A model generated the notes under the pieces. It ran no database searches and had not been told where the DNA came from. It saw nothing but the letters and a program-made list of their open reading frames with translations. The position numbers were made by a program, and so were the translations under genes. From the NCBI GenBank assembly GCA_008931825.1, contig QXVZ01006276.1, forward strand, positions 1-51,734: a stretch of DNA of 51,734 bases, written 5' to 3'. Positions within the stretch are counted from its first letter, which is position 1; every line of letters begins with the position of its first letter. This DNA comes from Phallusia fumigata. Taxonomy: Eukaryota; Chordata; Ascidiacea; Phlebobranchia; Ascidiidae. Of this stretch, positions 19,567 through 29,112 are shown piece after piece.

Positions 19567-20090
19567 TTAAGTTGAAGCTATGTTAAGTTTAATTAAGTTT
19601 GTCCACGTCTACACCCCCTCTTTGCTCACCTAAAAGGTGAAAAATTTTGGTAAAATCTACAAAAAATATGTACACAACCGGCAAAAATTTAATATTTAAT
19701 GCTTAAACTGTTTCTGTGGTTGATTGTTTCAGGTGTAAGTTTATTAAATATTGTGACCATTTCGAATCTAGGGAAAAGCATTCACATGTTGGAGCTGTTG
19801 TATGTTTTTTTTTAAGTTTTGTATTTCTACACAGCCATTTCTGTGTTAAAAGCATCATTTTATAATCACGCTTTTTATTTGTAGCATATTTCTGCCTAAT
19901 ATGCTTATTTAGCACAGTGGTTTAAAACATTTTCCAAACGTTAGCCATGGCAACGGGTTTCGGTAAATCTAGAAAAATTGCAACAACTCTTGCAATATTC
20001 TGTCCTAATAATAATATGTTTGAATTTTTGTTCTGTTTTCTTAATGCTTCTTTTATAACCGGAAATAAAATTATCTACTCATTTATATAG
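19567..20090 (+). other. COX 3' untranslated region (predicted)
   Basis: AT-rich. ATTTA pentamers occur at 19687, 19694, 19907 and 20081. An AATAAA hexamer at 20064-20069 (and another at 20177-20182) could end the transcript. The pentamers resemble the AU-rich instability elements of vertebrate PTGS2, but base composition alone would give several. Confidence 0.4.
20064..20069 (+). terminator. candidate COX poly(A) signal
   Basis: AATAAA about 500 bases after the COX stop, the first exact hexamer downstream that I find. An alternative is 20177-20182. Transcript data are needed to choose. Confidence 0.35.
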
Positions 20091-20211
20091 CTTGTGATTG
20101 ACAGTTTCAAAACAGATAACGATTATATATGAATGTGGAAAATTATATTCGACATCCGGCAATGCTCTTGCACAAAAATAAATAGCAGCTTCAAACGGAC
20201 AGTAAACTAAA

Positions 20212-20375
20212 GGGTGGCGCTTTCCACATTGCTATTTCACATGCACTTCCTTTTATAATGGATTTTTTCCAATACCTTTACATTGGGTCCCCACTTTCCT
20301 TGAGATTTTTAAAATATTTGTTTTTACAAGCATAAACACATGGGTGCCACATGCATGCAATTGCTAATAAGTATC
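20212..20375 (+). repeat. dispersed repeat, copy A
   Basis: Starts ggtggcg, followed by tccacat, then tacattgggtccccacttt, then agcataaacacatgggtgcc and catgcaattg. The same blocks in the same order, with insertions, occur at 28582-28790. Class unknown; the termini are not inverted repeats that I can see. Confidence 0.55.
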
Positions 20376-21610
20376 GGTGGTAATAATTAGTACTTAGTTG
20401 GTTTGTGAATTAAACCATATAGTTTGTAACATCATAAGCATAACAGATTTTGTTGAAAATAAAGTAGATTTACAATGTAAACAAGTTTTAAAAGCTAACA
20501 TAACTGTTATACAATTAAAATTCATTATTGACCAATTGTCAATGGAAAATTGTAATTTGTCCCGCAAATGAGGTTTTTCAAAACAGTTAAAACTGTAAGT
20601 TTAGGGTACTGTAAATGTGCAACACAGCATCAGATATTCTTCACCAATTTTAGATACTTGAATGAAAATATAAAATATATTTGTGGTTATGACTACACAA
20701 AACTGGTGACACACCATAAAGACCCAATATGCAACATTCTTTGCAGTTTGGTTCATTAATTTTCTAAGAGCCGGTAAACTGTAGCAGGTAAACTGTTTGG
20801 TCTAGCCCAAAGAAAGTAACTTTTATACCACAAAAAACCATTATACAAACAATTAAAATTGTATTCTATTCAAACCTTATAATTGTATCCACTTTGTGGG
20901 GTGCAATGGTTAACTGGTCGGGCCAAGGGATCCAACAAAGTAATCAACACAAAGCAATGACCTTGTGTACAATCTGTCAAAAACAATTGGAAATTAAAAC
21001 ATTGTTAAACATTTTGACCTAGTTTTAAGAGTTTTCACTAGAGGTCAATACAAAAAATTAAACACAATCGGTACATTACAATCACCAATTTAATTCAAAT
21101 TACAACAGTGTTTTTTAATTCAACGCACATAAAAGGGAGTGTGAGGCAATTGCTTGGGCTTTATGGTTTAACTAATTGTTGGCACACTTTCATGATCCAC
21201 CCTACCATCTCTATAAAAGTTATAAAAGTCGTGTGGAAAATAAGTCGTGTGGAAATAACTTTTTCAGGTGTGGCCACAGTGCTGTGCCCAAGGAACTACT
21301 AGATGTGAAGTTAACCAATAAAAGCAGGGGACCCTTCTAAGCAAGCAACAATAAATTGCATGTGCTGAAGTCAGAAAAAAATTGTTTTGTTTTTGAAGTG
21401 CCAATTAAAGGTACTGGTGGGATGCTGAAGTTTAGTAACAATATGAATCTGCTGGCCTGCACAAAAAATGTTTAGTCAGTCCGGTTTTACAAGTGACTTT
21501 TAAAATTAGCTAGAATATTTTTTATTACCTCTTCTTAAATGCCATTAAATGTTTTAAAACATCAAAATTCCTTCAAAACAACTTCAGATTCAAGTTTCTA
21601 CTTTTTACAG
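20376..21610. other. CpG-poor AT-rich DNA upstream of a possible terminal exon
   Basis: CG dinucleotides are rare. A 63-codon frame (20568-20759) begins with an ATG and contains a donor-like ctgtaagt and an acceptor-like accaattttag, so parts of it could be exon, but I cannot build a consistent gene model. Another acceptor-like ctttttcag occurs at 21260-21268. Confidence 0.35.
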
Positions 21611-21793
21611 GTGTCATTTCCACAACTAGTTTGGTATGGCTACAACTGGTATAAAAAGGTATATAATCAGTGTGGAGACACATTGATACATGAAGTTGAT
21701 CAGTATCATTACAATAGAGGCCAACAAAATCTAAGAATAAAAGTATTTGTGGAAGGCTTGCATCATCCCACATCAGACTTAATTTGTGTCTAA
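21611..21793 (+). CDS. probable terminal exon of an unidentified gene
   Basis: After the acceptor ctactttttacag comes a 60-codon open frame, then a TAA stop and, 226 bases on, an AATAAA followed by a TG/T-rich element. That is the full signature of a last exon. The peptide is rich in Tyr, Trp and Gln near its start (VWYGYNWYKK) and ends EGLHHPTSDLICV. I do not recognise the family and could not identify earlier exons with confidence. It lies in the CpG-poor block. An identical copy is at 47508-47690. Confidence 0.35.
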   Translation: MSFPQLVWYGYNWYKKVYNQCGDTLIHEVDQYHYNRGQQNLRIKVFVEGLHHPTSDLICV

Positions 21794-22018
21794 GCATACT
21801 AATGTTAAAAAAGCATTTTCATTGTAAAAATGATAAACTTCCGATCAAGCCCAAACAAACACTGTGTATGCACAGTGCATTTTTTTGTTTTAAAATGTAT
21901 TGTATTTTATCTTTTTGTATGTATTGTCTAAGCACTGTTAAACATCTGCACTTGGTAAAAACCCCCAGTTGTTTTATTTTACTTGAAGCACACATAACCT
22001 ATTAAATATATTTTTTTT

Positions 22019-22024
22019 AATAAA
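22019..22024 (+). terminator. AATAAA poly(A) signal with GT-rich downstream element
   Basis: The hexamer is followed immediately by tgttgttttttgt, the U/GU-rich context expected just beyond a cleavage site. It fits the 3' UTR of the exon ending at 21793. Confidence 0.4.
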
Positions 22025-22946
22025 TGTTGTTTTTTGTACATATTGTCAGAATCCTACTTGATGGGTGATGCCTGAAAAAAAAGTGAGAATAAAAGACTAA
22101 GAGATTTAAGGAGTAGGAAATTAAGGTAGTTCTAAAACCAACAAAGAGGAAAAACACAACTGAGTTGATATTAACAGGAGCATTTCATGACATAAATTTT
22201 TATCAAATGACAAATGAAATTGTAAACATAACATTTGAGTACACAACTAGAGTTGGATCAAGCGCATTTATATTTCAGAAAAACCGGTTAAATTATTTCT
22301 TATTTTTCATGTAATGGTAATTGAGACATTTTGTTGCTGTTTTTTAATAATTCTGAATTAAAAAAAAGCTAATTACCACAATTATTTTGCTTTTAAGAAT
22401 TTTATTGGGAGAGGAAGGTATAAGAAACAAATGACTTGGTTGCCTTGCCTACCAAGGAAATTTTGTGTCTCTACAGGTTCTTCCAAAGGAGTTAAACATA
22501 ACTGAACAGTTTTAATGTAAACTGAAGATTAAAAGCACTTTTAGAAAAAAATGTCTAGAATTTTCTAAAATGCATTACTATTACATGAAACCTGCATAAA
22601 AGACTCAATAGCTGTGGAAAAAAACAGTATGTTCTGCCAAAATATAATATTTGACACAGATGTTAACACAATGCAAATGTTTTTTGCAACTGCTTTTTGA
22701 AGTGCAAGCAGCAAAAATGCAGTCAAAACTGTTGTACTGTGGTGTATGTAAGGAGATGAATTCTGATAAAGTGGATTTCTTGTGTTTTCATGGGCAAAAC
22801 ACTTCAGCAACATTGCTCCAACTTAGTAAAATGCAATGGGAATAAATTTATCACCAACTTCCCCAAAATCATTTTTCAAAAAAGAATAAACAGAAACATA
22901 TTGAGACAGGTAGCATGTGACCTTTTAGGTAAAACTGAATGTTAGT
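22025..22946. other. CpG-poor spacer, nothing firm
   Basis: Only a few CG dinucleotides by eye in about 1 kb. Open frames at 22565-22845 overlap on opposite strands and are not convincing. A short + strand segment near 22720 encodes LLYCGVCKEM, a CxxC, but has no clear exon borders. Confidence 0.35.
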
Positions 22947-23091
22947 ATGGTGCAAAAAATGTATGGAACAAGCAGTAACATCATACAAATGGTAAAGGTT
23001 TTAGAGAGTTGGGGTATGAAATGCTATGAGTATTGCACTTATTGCATATATACTTCAAAATGTCAGTCCAGAAAAGTATGTCCAGCAACAG
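22947..23091 (+). other. possible cysteine-rich exon
   Basis: From ATG 22947 the frame is open to a donor-like caacag|gtaatt. Its last 25 codons hold five cysteines spaced C-x3-C-x2-C-x5-C-x5-C, starting at KCYEYCTYC. A strong donor directly after a cysteine cluster suggests an exon of a secreted or zinc-binding protein. No partner exon was found. Low confidence. Confidence 0.2.
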
Positions 23092-25498
23092 GTAATTTAA
23101 AACTTTTTTATGCCAATAAATGAAGAGCTGTTGCTATGAAAGTACTCTAATCATGCACAATACAAACTGGACCAATATTACACAGACTTATCTTACTCTA
23201 CGTATCTTGTATTTCACTGTAACACCCAAAGCATAAACATTTAAAAACACCATTTAGGTTTAGTTGGGGTAAAAAAGGTCACCACACAAAGAAAGTATCT
23301 GATTTACCTGATTTAATTAGTGTTGGGTGAACTGTGAACACCTTGTGCTTAATAAGTGTGTGGTGAAGAGTCACAAGCCACGTTACGTCTCTGGCCATTA
23401 GGCTTGAGTCTCTAATAATTGGGTCTAAAAAAATGTCTCACAATTTATAAATCAACTTTACGGATTGAAAACGTGACTAAAAGGTTGAATTCTCGTCCAT
23501 TTTGCACGATTTTTGAATTCTAATCTACGAAATTTGTGCCTTAACAAACGTAATGCATGTAGATGTACACAGCTGCTTCATGCATAATACTCTACAGCGC
23601 TGTTACAACATGCAAGATCGAAAATGCGCAACGAACATTGGATTGACGCATGGTAGCATTCCAAAACATCAACTTCAATTTGCGCGCGTCTCATGTTGTT
23701 TTGCAAGATAAAATTTTATTGGGGAACTTTTGTTTGGGTTCTATTATTTAGGAGCAATACCGTTTGGGTTGTATGTTTTTCTAACAGTACCACCCCATGG
23801 GTTTATTTTAAGCGTTATGTTTAACATAGACTTCTTGAGGTTGCCAATTATGGTCAACATTTCACCGGAATTTGGATTTAAAACTTAACCACATCATTTT
23901 GAATTTGGAGTACGTTATTATTATTTCAAAAATTGGGGATATTCATTCATTTCATTTTTCATTCATTCATTTATTTACGTTTGTTCTTAACAACGAGGGA
24001 TAAGCGAAAACCACAAGTGGGTATTTGATGGTTGCCCGTAAAATGCGAGGTTTCAAGTCAAGGATAAACCACATTGTGACGTTTTTAAATTGATTTGGGT
24101 TTGTCAACAAAAAAAAATTTATCTTGATCTAATAACTGGCCGACCAAAGATAAAAACGTCTAAATGTTTTTAATTTTGCCTGTTTTTAACCAGACTAATC
24201 TCCAATCTCTGTGAAAAACTATAAAACTTACGCCAAAATCCCCAAGTTAAGGTGAAGCACAAAAACATGGGCGAACCTACTTTTTTCCTGCTCATTTTAT
24301 TCTTTACCACCATCTAGCGGAAAATATATTTTTTCATAATTTCGCATTTTTGTGTTGTTCCGCCAAACCCATGAAGATAAAGGAAACAAGCAAATAACAT
24401 CGTAAAGTGACTCTATCGTGTTGCTACGTTACATCGCATGAAATCAAATTGCACAACAGTGTCAACTTTCCCCATGACGTGACAATGTCACACCATTTCT
24501 TTTGCCAATGCTTTGATAAATTAAGTGTAAAGTTTTTTTGCCACGTGTAGTATGGGTAAGTTGTTGTTTTAAATCAAGTGAGAAAGGCGGTTAAAACTAA
24601 ACGTGGTGTGGTTTGCTAAATCACAAGGTTGAAGTATGACTTAAACAGGTATTTATTATTTGTGTCCCGTTAGTGATACGAGACGAGTCACACTAAATTT
24701 TAAGTTACATGATTTAACGTGTAATTGAACGTTTGCTTATTATATACGTTGCTGGATCGTTAGTTGATAATAGGACCACAACTACTATCCATCGTAATTG
24801 GGTTTTAAAACAATACATGGCATATAACCTGGCTCGCGAAGTGGTGAGCTGTTACGTTTTGGGCACATAACTTTAGTCCTGGGGATAACAACAAACGTAC
24901 CTGTATAAAGGGGTGTAGTGGTGTAGCGACCGATCACGCTAACGTGGCAATTTTATAGGTGTCGGATATCTCTGCCTGAGCCTACTACTCTTTCCCGACC
25001 CCAATGACCCAACATTCACTTGTATAGGTGACGTAGCAAAGCTGCTGGGAATCTAAATGTCTGTGGACTCATTGACGTAATATGGTCTTGAAATAACGAA
25101 GAGCAGTAATAATCCAATGCAGTAAAGCGAAAATACGTTTTTATTTTGCTACTCATAGGGTTGGCAGAACGGTACCGTACGTATTGAGTTTTAGTTAAAA
25201 TTTAGTTTGTTTTTGCGTAACCAAAAGACATGGCTAAGTTTTTAAACCCTTTGGCAGGGATATATAAAAGAGAGTGGACCTTAAGGCTTATATAGTTTAT
25301 GGCCTCGCCAGATTCTTTTGTAATTAGAGTAGCTGTCTGGTTGAGATGTAACGGTATTACTAAAGTCATGTAACATTTTCACATGGACTACAAAGGTAGT
25401 TGAAAATCTACTCAAACACGCAATTTCTTACATGTTATGAAAACGTGTGTAGTATGTTTTGCACAACGTTACGGTAAAAAACAGCAAACCAAATGACA
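23092..25498. other. spacer, no gene recognised
   Basis: CpG frequency returns to normal from about 23.4 kb. Contains the ATTC microsatellite at 23941, a CRE-like tgacgtgacaatgtcac near 24475, and a solitary ggtaccgtacgt motif at 25158-25188 related to the intron-5 MITE. ATG-donor combinations near 24260 and 24552 are too short to call exons. Confidence 0.4.
23941..23978 (+). repeat. imperfect ATTC microsatellite
   Basis: Repeats of attc interrupted by tttc and ttta units. Same tract at 49838-49875. A useful site to check length variation between copies if the duplication were real. Confidence 0.7.
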
Positions 25499-25506
25499 GT
25501 CTAGAT
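25499..25506. repeat. 8-bp target-site duplication (left)
   Basis: GTCTAGAT, repeated exactly at 26014-26021 on the other side of the hAT element. Confidence 0.9.
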
Positions 25507-26013
25507 CAGTGGTCGGCAAACTTTTTTTACGAAGGCCCAAATTCCCTATTTAATCTTAACTGGAGGCCAACACAGACAAGTTTGTTTCATAAAACTGCAT
25601 TGAAAATGACTTCTAATATTAATCAATCTTTTTGTGTATAATACCACATTTTTGTTTGTTTAAATTGGCCAATTAAATTCATGTCGAGTACACTTTACTT
25701 TGCTATTCATGAGTTCCAAACATTCATTGTTCCATCACAATTCATTTGTTACGTAACAATTAATTTTGTTTTGTCAAATAATTGTTGTTAGTTTCATCAC
25801 AATGCATCCCCTACATAACAATTATTTGTCATGTCAAATAATCACCGTTTACATGTGGTGCAATGGAATACGACTCCGTGCTTTGGCCTCGCAATCGCGT
25901 CAGGATCCAGCTCCTATACACCACGCCGCCCACATAACTAAGGTTTGCGCGGCCCACTAAAAATTACTAGGCGGCCCACAATTGGGCCGCGGCCCACAGT
26001 TTGCCGACCACTG
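25507..26013. mobile_element. intact 507-bp non-autonomous hAT element
   Basis: The ends are perfect 16-base inverted repeats, CAGTGGTCGGCAAACT on the left and its complement on the right. The element is flanked on both sides by the octamer GTCTAGAT (25499-25506 and 26014-26021), an exact 8-bp target-site duplication, which defines the hAT superfamily. There is no transposase frame, so it depends on an autonomous relative. The last 117 bases recur at 1-117. The first 331 bases recur at 51404-51734, where the window ends. Confidence 0.95.
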
Positions 26014-26021
26014 GTCTAGAT
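26014..26021. repeat. 8-bp target-site duplication (right)
   Basis: GTCTAGAT, partner of 25499-25506. Perfect identity suggests a fairly young insertion. Confidence 0.9.
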
Positions 26022-27077
26022 CAAAGTCCATAGAAAACACAAGTTGTTGCACGAACTGGACTGCATTGTTGCGGATCATGGGGACCAAAATGGGGCGAAA
26101 TTCGCGCTAATTTTGCATTGCGGTATATGCAGCCGATTTGTAAAATTATTGATTTGAGGTGTTTTATAGTGTTTAACCTTGCTATATCTTTAAAAATTCG
26201 ACTGAAAATAAAACTACGCACATTTTGCAATGTTTAAAAGAAAAATTCACTCACTGTGCTGCGCAGAAAAGTGGAGTTAGTGTTGGATTTTTGTGGGTAA
26301 ATACGTTTTCGGTATGTTTGTAGGCTTTATAAATCTCACAAGTTTAAAAAAGTTACCATATACGTACATTGATGGTCGTTACAAATAAGCAAGTTGACAC
26401 ATAACGTCAAACAACTAGTGACGTCATCGTAAGTAAATTGTGTGAGTAAAAATGTAGCTCCTGGTAGTAACCGTTACAAACTGTTTTGTGAAATGTTGTG
26501 TACTGTTTCTTCTGACAAAACTTTTAACAGTTTTCAGTCATAAAATTTATTTCTCGCAGCAATAAAACAATACAACTAAAAGAAAATAAAAATAATACTT
26601 ATATATATGTTCAAAACATTTTCTTTGATTCCACATACACAATAGGACACTGAAAAATGGAATGAGATGTCCATTGTTTTTAGTAAATCAATTCCTCATA
26701 AACTTATCAGTGATTTTTCTTTCTGGATGAAAAGTTGTTCAAAAAATACATACAAAGACTGGAAAGTATGATGGGACAAATGTGTACAAAAGGGATTGCA
26801 ACAAGATAAAGCATATATTCACAATATAGCATGTAACATGTTGAAAGATGTGTAAATATGGTAGCAAATGATTATTTTTGCAAAATAAAATGATGCAATT
26901 GTAAGGATTACCATTTACAATTCATACAATATTTGACCTGGCAGGATTTTTTGTCAGCATGTAATTGGTGGGAAACGTGCTTTATACTTGCATAACCTAA
27001 TATACAAACCTTTTTTGTTCTGTGTCAAACTACCCATCCTTAAGTATATGCCCAACCCTCTTCTTCACAAACTTTAG
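26022..27077. other. spacer, nothing recognised; start of second CpG-poor block
   Basis: CpG is normal to about 26.5 kb, then sparse. A tatatata run lies near 26602. This part is not duplicated in the window. No gene model. Confidence 0.4.
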
Positions 27078-27225
27078 CTTCAGGTATGCACCTTCACAGA
27101 GGACATTTACCGGCAAAAAAGAAAAAATTGGATTTCCCATATGTGGTGTTTACCAAAATCAAACAATGACACAGATTGACTATGGGAACAAACTTATTTT
27201 GGATACTTGCAGTTTGTGTTATTGA
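27078..27225 (+). other. possible terminal exon with poly(A) signal
   Basis: Acceptor-like cttcacaaactttag precedes an open frame ending in TGA, 10 bases before an AATAAA (27236-27241). The peptide (FRYAPSQRTFTGKK onward, ending CSLCY) is not recognised. The short distance from stop to poly(A) signal is compact but possible. It is in a CpG-poor block, as is the exon at 21611. Low confidence. Confidence 0.2.
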
Positions 27226-27241
27226 TCCTATGATTAATAAA

Positions 27242-28581
27242 ATCACAAAAAATCTTGTCGTTATAATGCTTTTGTCGGATGCTAAAACTCACCTGGCAGA
27301 ACTGGTTTAATGGCTTAATAACATGTTTTTTTTAATATACACTATAATAAATTTCATCAAAGAGAGTTCAAAATATGATATGCTATTAAAAAATATGATC
27401 TGCCCAAGATATTTTCATCTATTGGAATTTGGTTGGAAAAATTTGAATTTCATATTTTCCTGTTCCTTCAATAAGTTTGCATCAAAATAAAAAATTAACA
27501 CCTAAAAGTGTCTTTCCGAATACAATGATTATTGCAATATTGTTGTTGTTCCTGTGGATGAAAAATGTTCCCACAATAACAGTGAGTATACATTTTACTG
27601 ATCCAGATATACTTTAAAAATGCACTAGCAATAAATTTTCCTTGCAGATTTCCTGTATTATCACCGCCCTAATATAATTCAAAATCCACTTAACAGCTTT
27701 GACACAAGTAAAGTCTTAAAACACTCGATTTAAATTATTGACCAAAAAAAACAATAACTGTTCTTAAAACGTTCTTTTGTGACTAATCTATATGTTTTGC
27801 TTAACTTACCAACAAGTGACACAAAAAAATTAAAACTTGCACCTAAAACAGTGGCGTTATAACGCCCAGCTACCAGCGAAGCTTCTGCGTTGCTATGACA
27901 ACAAATGATGTCATTCTTACGTCACAGCCAAAATTATTTGTCAAAGAAACAATCGGGTTCAAAAAAAATTCCAGTCATTAAAACAAGTTGACAAAAAAAG
28001 CTAAAAACCATATACCATCTGTTGTTAAAACCGTACCAAGTCGCCCCATTTAAAGCTACATGAATTCTCGTGCGACAACTTGTGTTTGATAGATAGACTT
28101 TGGTCTAGATGGTGCAGTTTTTGACAAAGGCTCTGCATTCCAGAAGCGTTTTTACCTGCGTCGATATGAAACAATTTAGGTTCATTCAGTCGTAAAGAGC
28201 TTTAAATTAAGCCGTTTCAAGAGACACACCACCTGCTTGCAGTCGTGCATTAAATCTGCTGCCTGACAATAACACACTTTAACCTGTCAAGTGGGTTTGG
28301 AAAGGCTTAAAAGGCGGTTGCGATTAATTGGACTAAAACAACAGAGGCTTTGATTTCAGAGTAAAAGTCAAATTCTGTGGTTTTAGTTCTTATTATAAAA
28401 CAATCTGCTCTAGCCCTTGTTGGTTTTTGATTAGAAACTTGGAGTCACACCTAAGTGAAGCCACTGGATTTTTAAAACACGGGAAAACCGATGTGATGCA
28501 ATCAACCTGGCAGTTCGACTAAGTGCTTGTCATGTCCTGGGAAAACGTGTTCGCCGTTCCACTGACAAATATTAACTAGAG
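27242..28581. other. spacer, no gene recognised
   Basis: CpG-poor to about 27.84 kb, then CpG-normal. No long open frame and no repeat shared with the rest of the window. Confidence 0.4.
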
Positions 28582-28790
28582 AGGTGGCGTTCTCCATATT
28601 TTCACTCCACATACACTAATACCTCAAAATGATGTTCTCCACATATACCATTTTCTTTATTACATTGGATATATTTTCAATACCCACAATACATTGGGTC
28701 CCTTATTCCCTTTGGCATTTTGTAACATGATTGTTTCTGCTAGCATAAACATATGGGTCCCCACACACATGCAATTTCTGAATAGTAGTG
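28582..28790 (+). repeat. dispersed repeat, copy B
   Basis: Shares ggtggcg, tccacat, tacattgggtccc, gcataaacatatgggtcccc and catgcaattt with copy A at 20212-20375, in the same order and spacing apart from an extra stretch near 28620-28680. Confidence 0.55.
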
Positions 28791-29111
28791 ATGTTTTTAG
28801 AACGTGATCAGTTTAAAAATCAGTTTTACAAATTTAAAAGTAAAGATTTCCATTTATAATTTAACTAAATCATTTCCTACATCATGTCAATTTCAATCTC
28901 AATGTCAAAAGCATGAACTAAACCCCACAGTTACACTAACCAATAGTTTGACCTGCAGTGACCTTTGGTCAGGCCGTAGTAAACTACAAACTCTAAACGA
29001 CCCTTTCCAACATGGTTTCAACAATGCGCTACAAATCCAACAACAGCATTGCGCTTTTTGACCTACCAAATATAAGCTTACATGCTACTGTACAAGAGAG
29101 TGCAACTGTAA
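28791..29111. other. end of the first contig, nothing firm
   Basis: Ends at the single N. An open frame (28804-29061) is uninterrupted but featureless. The stretch 28963-29053 (cctttggtcaggccg, aacatggtttcaac) has the look of a repeat end, but it is not present elsewhere in the window. Confidence 0.3.
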
Positions 29112-29112
29112 N
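29112..29112. other. single ambiguous base marking an assembly join
   Basis: The only n in the window. The second copy of the 22.6 kb block starts at the very next base. A one-base gap is a common placeholder for a join of unknown length. Confidence 0.9.

Larger units (their letters stand above)
3216..25837. repeat. 22.6 kb duplicated block, first copy (contains the whole COX gene)
   Basis: Corresponds base for base, offset 25,897, to 29113-51734 wherever I compared the two. All open frames agree in length, position and translation, so there are no indels between copies. The left limit is the last base of a truncated SINE and the right limit lies 331 bases into the hAT element at 25507. The content includes COX, its flanks, the terminal exon at 21611 and several transposon fragments. 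An assembly duplicate is the simplest reading. Confidence 0.97.

Noticed and set aside
24240-24320. Short signal-peptide-like frames on both strands around ATGGGCGAACC
   Set aside because: Each is under 30 codons, they overlap on opposite strands, and only one has a donor. No downstream exon can be joined.
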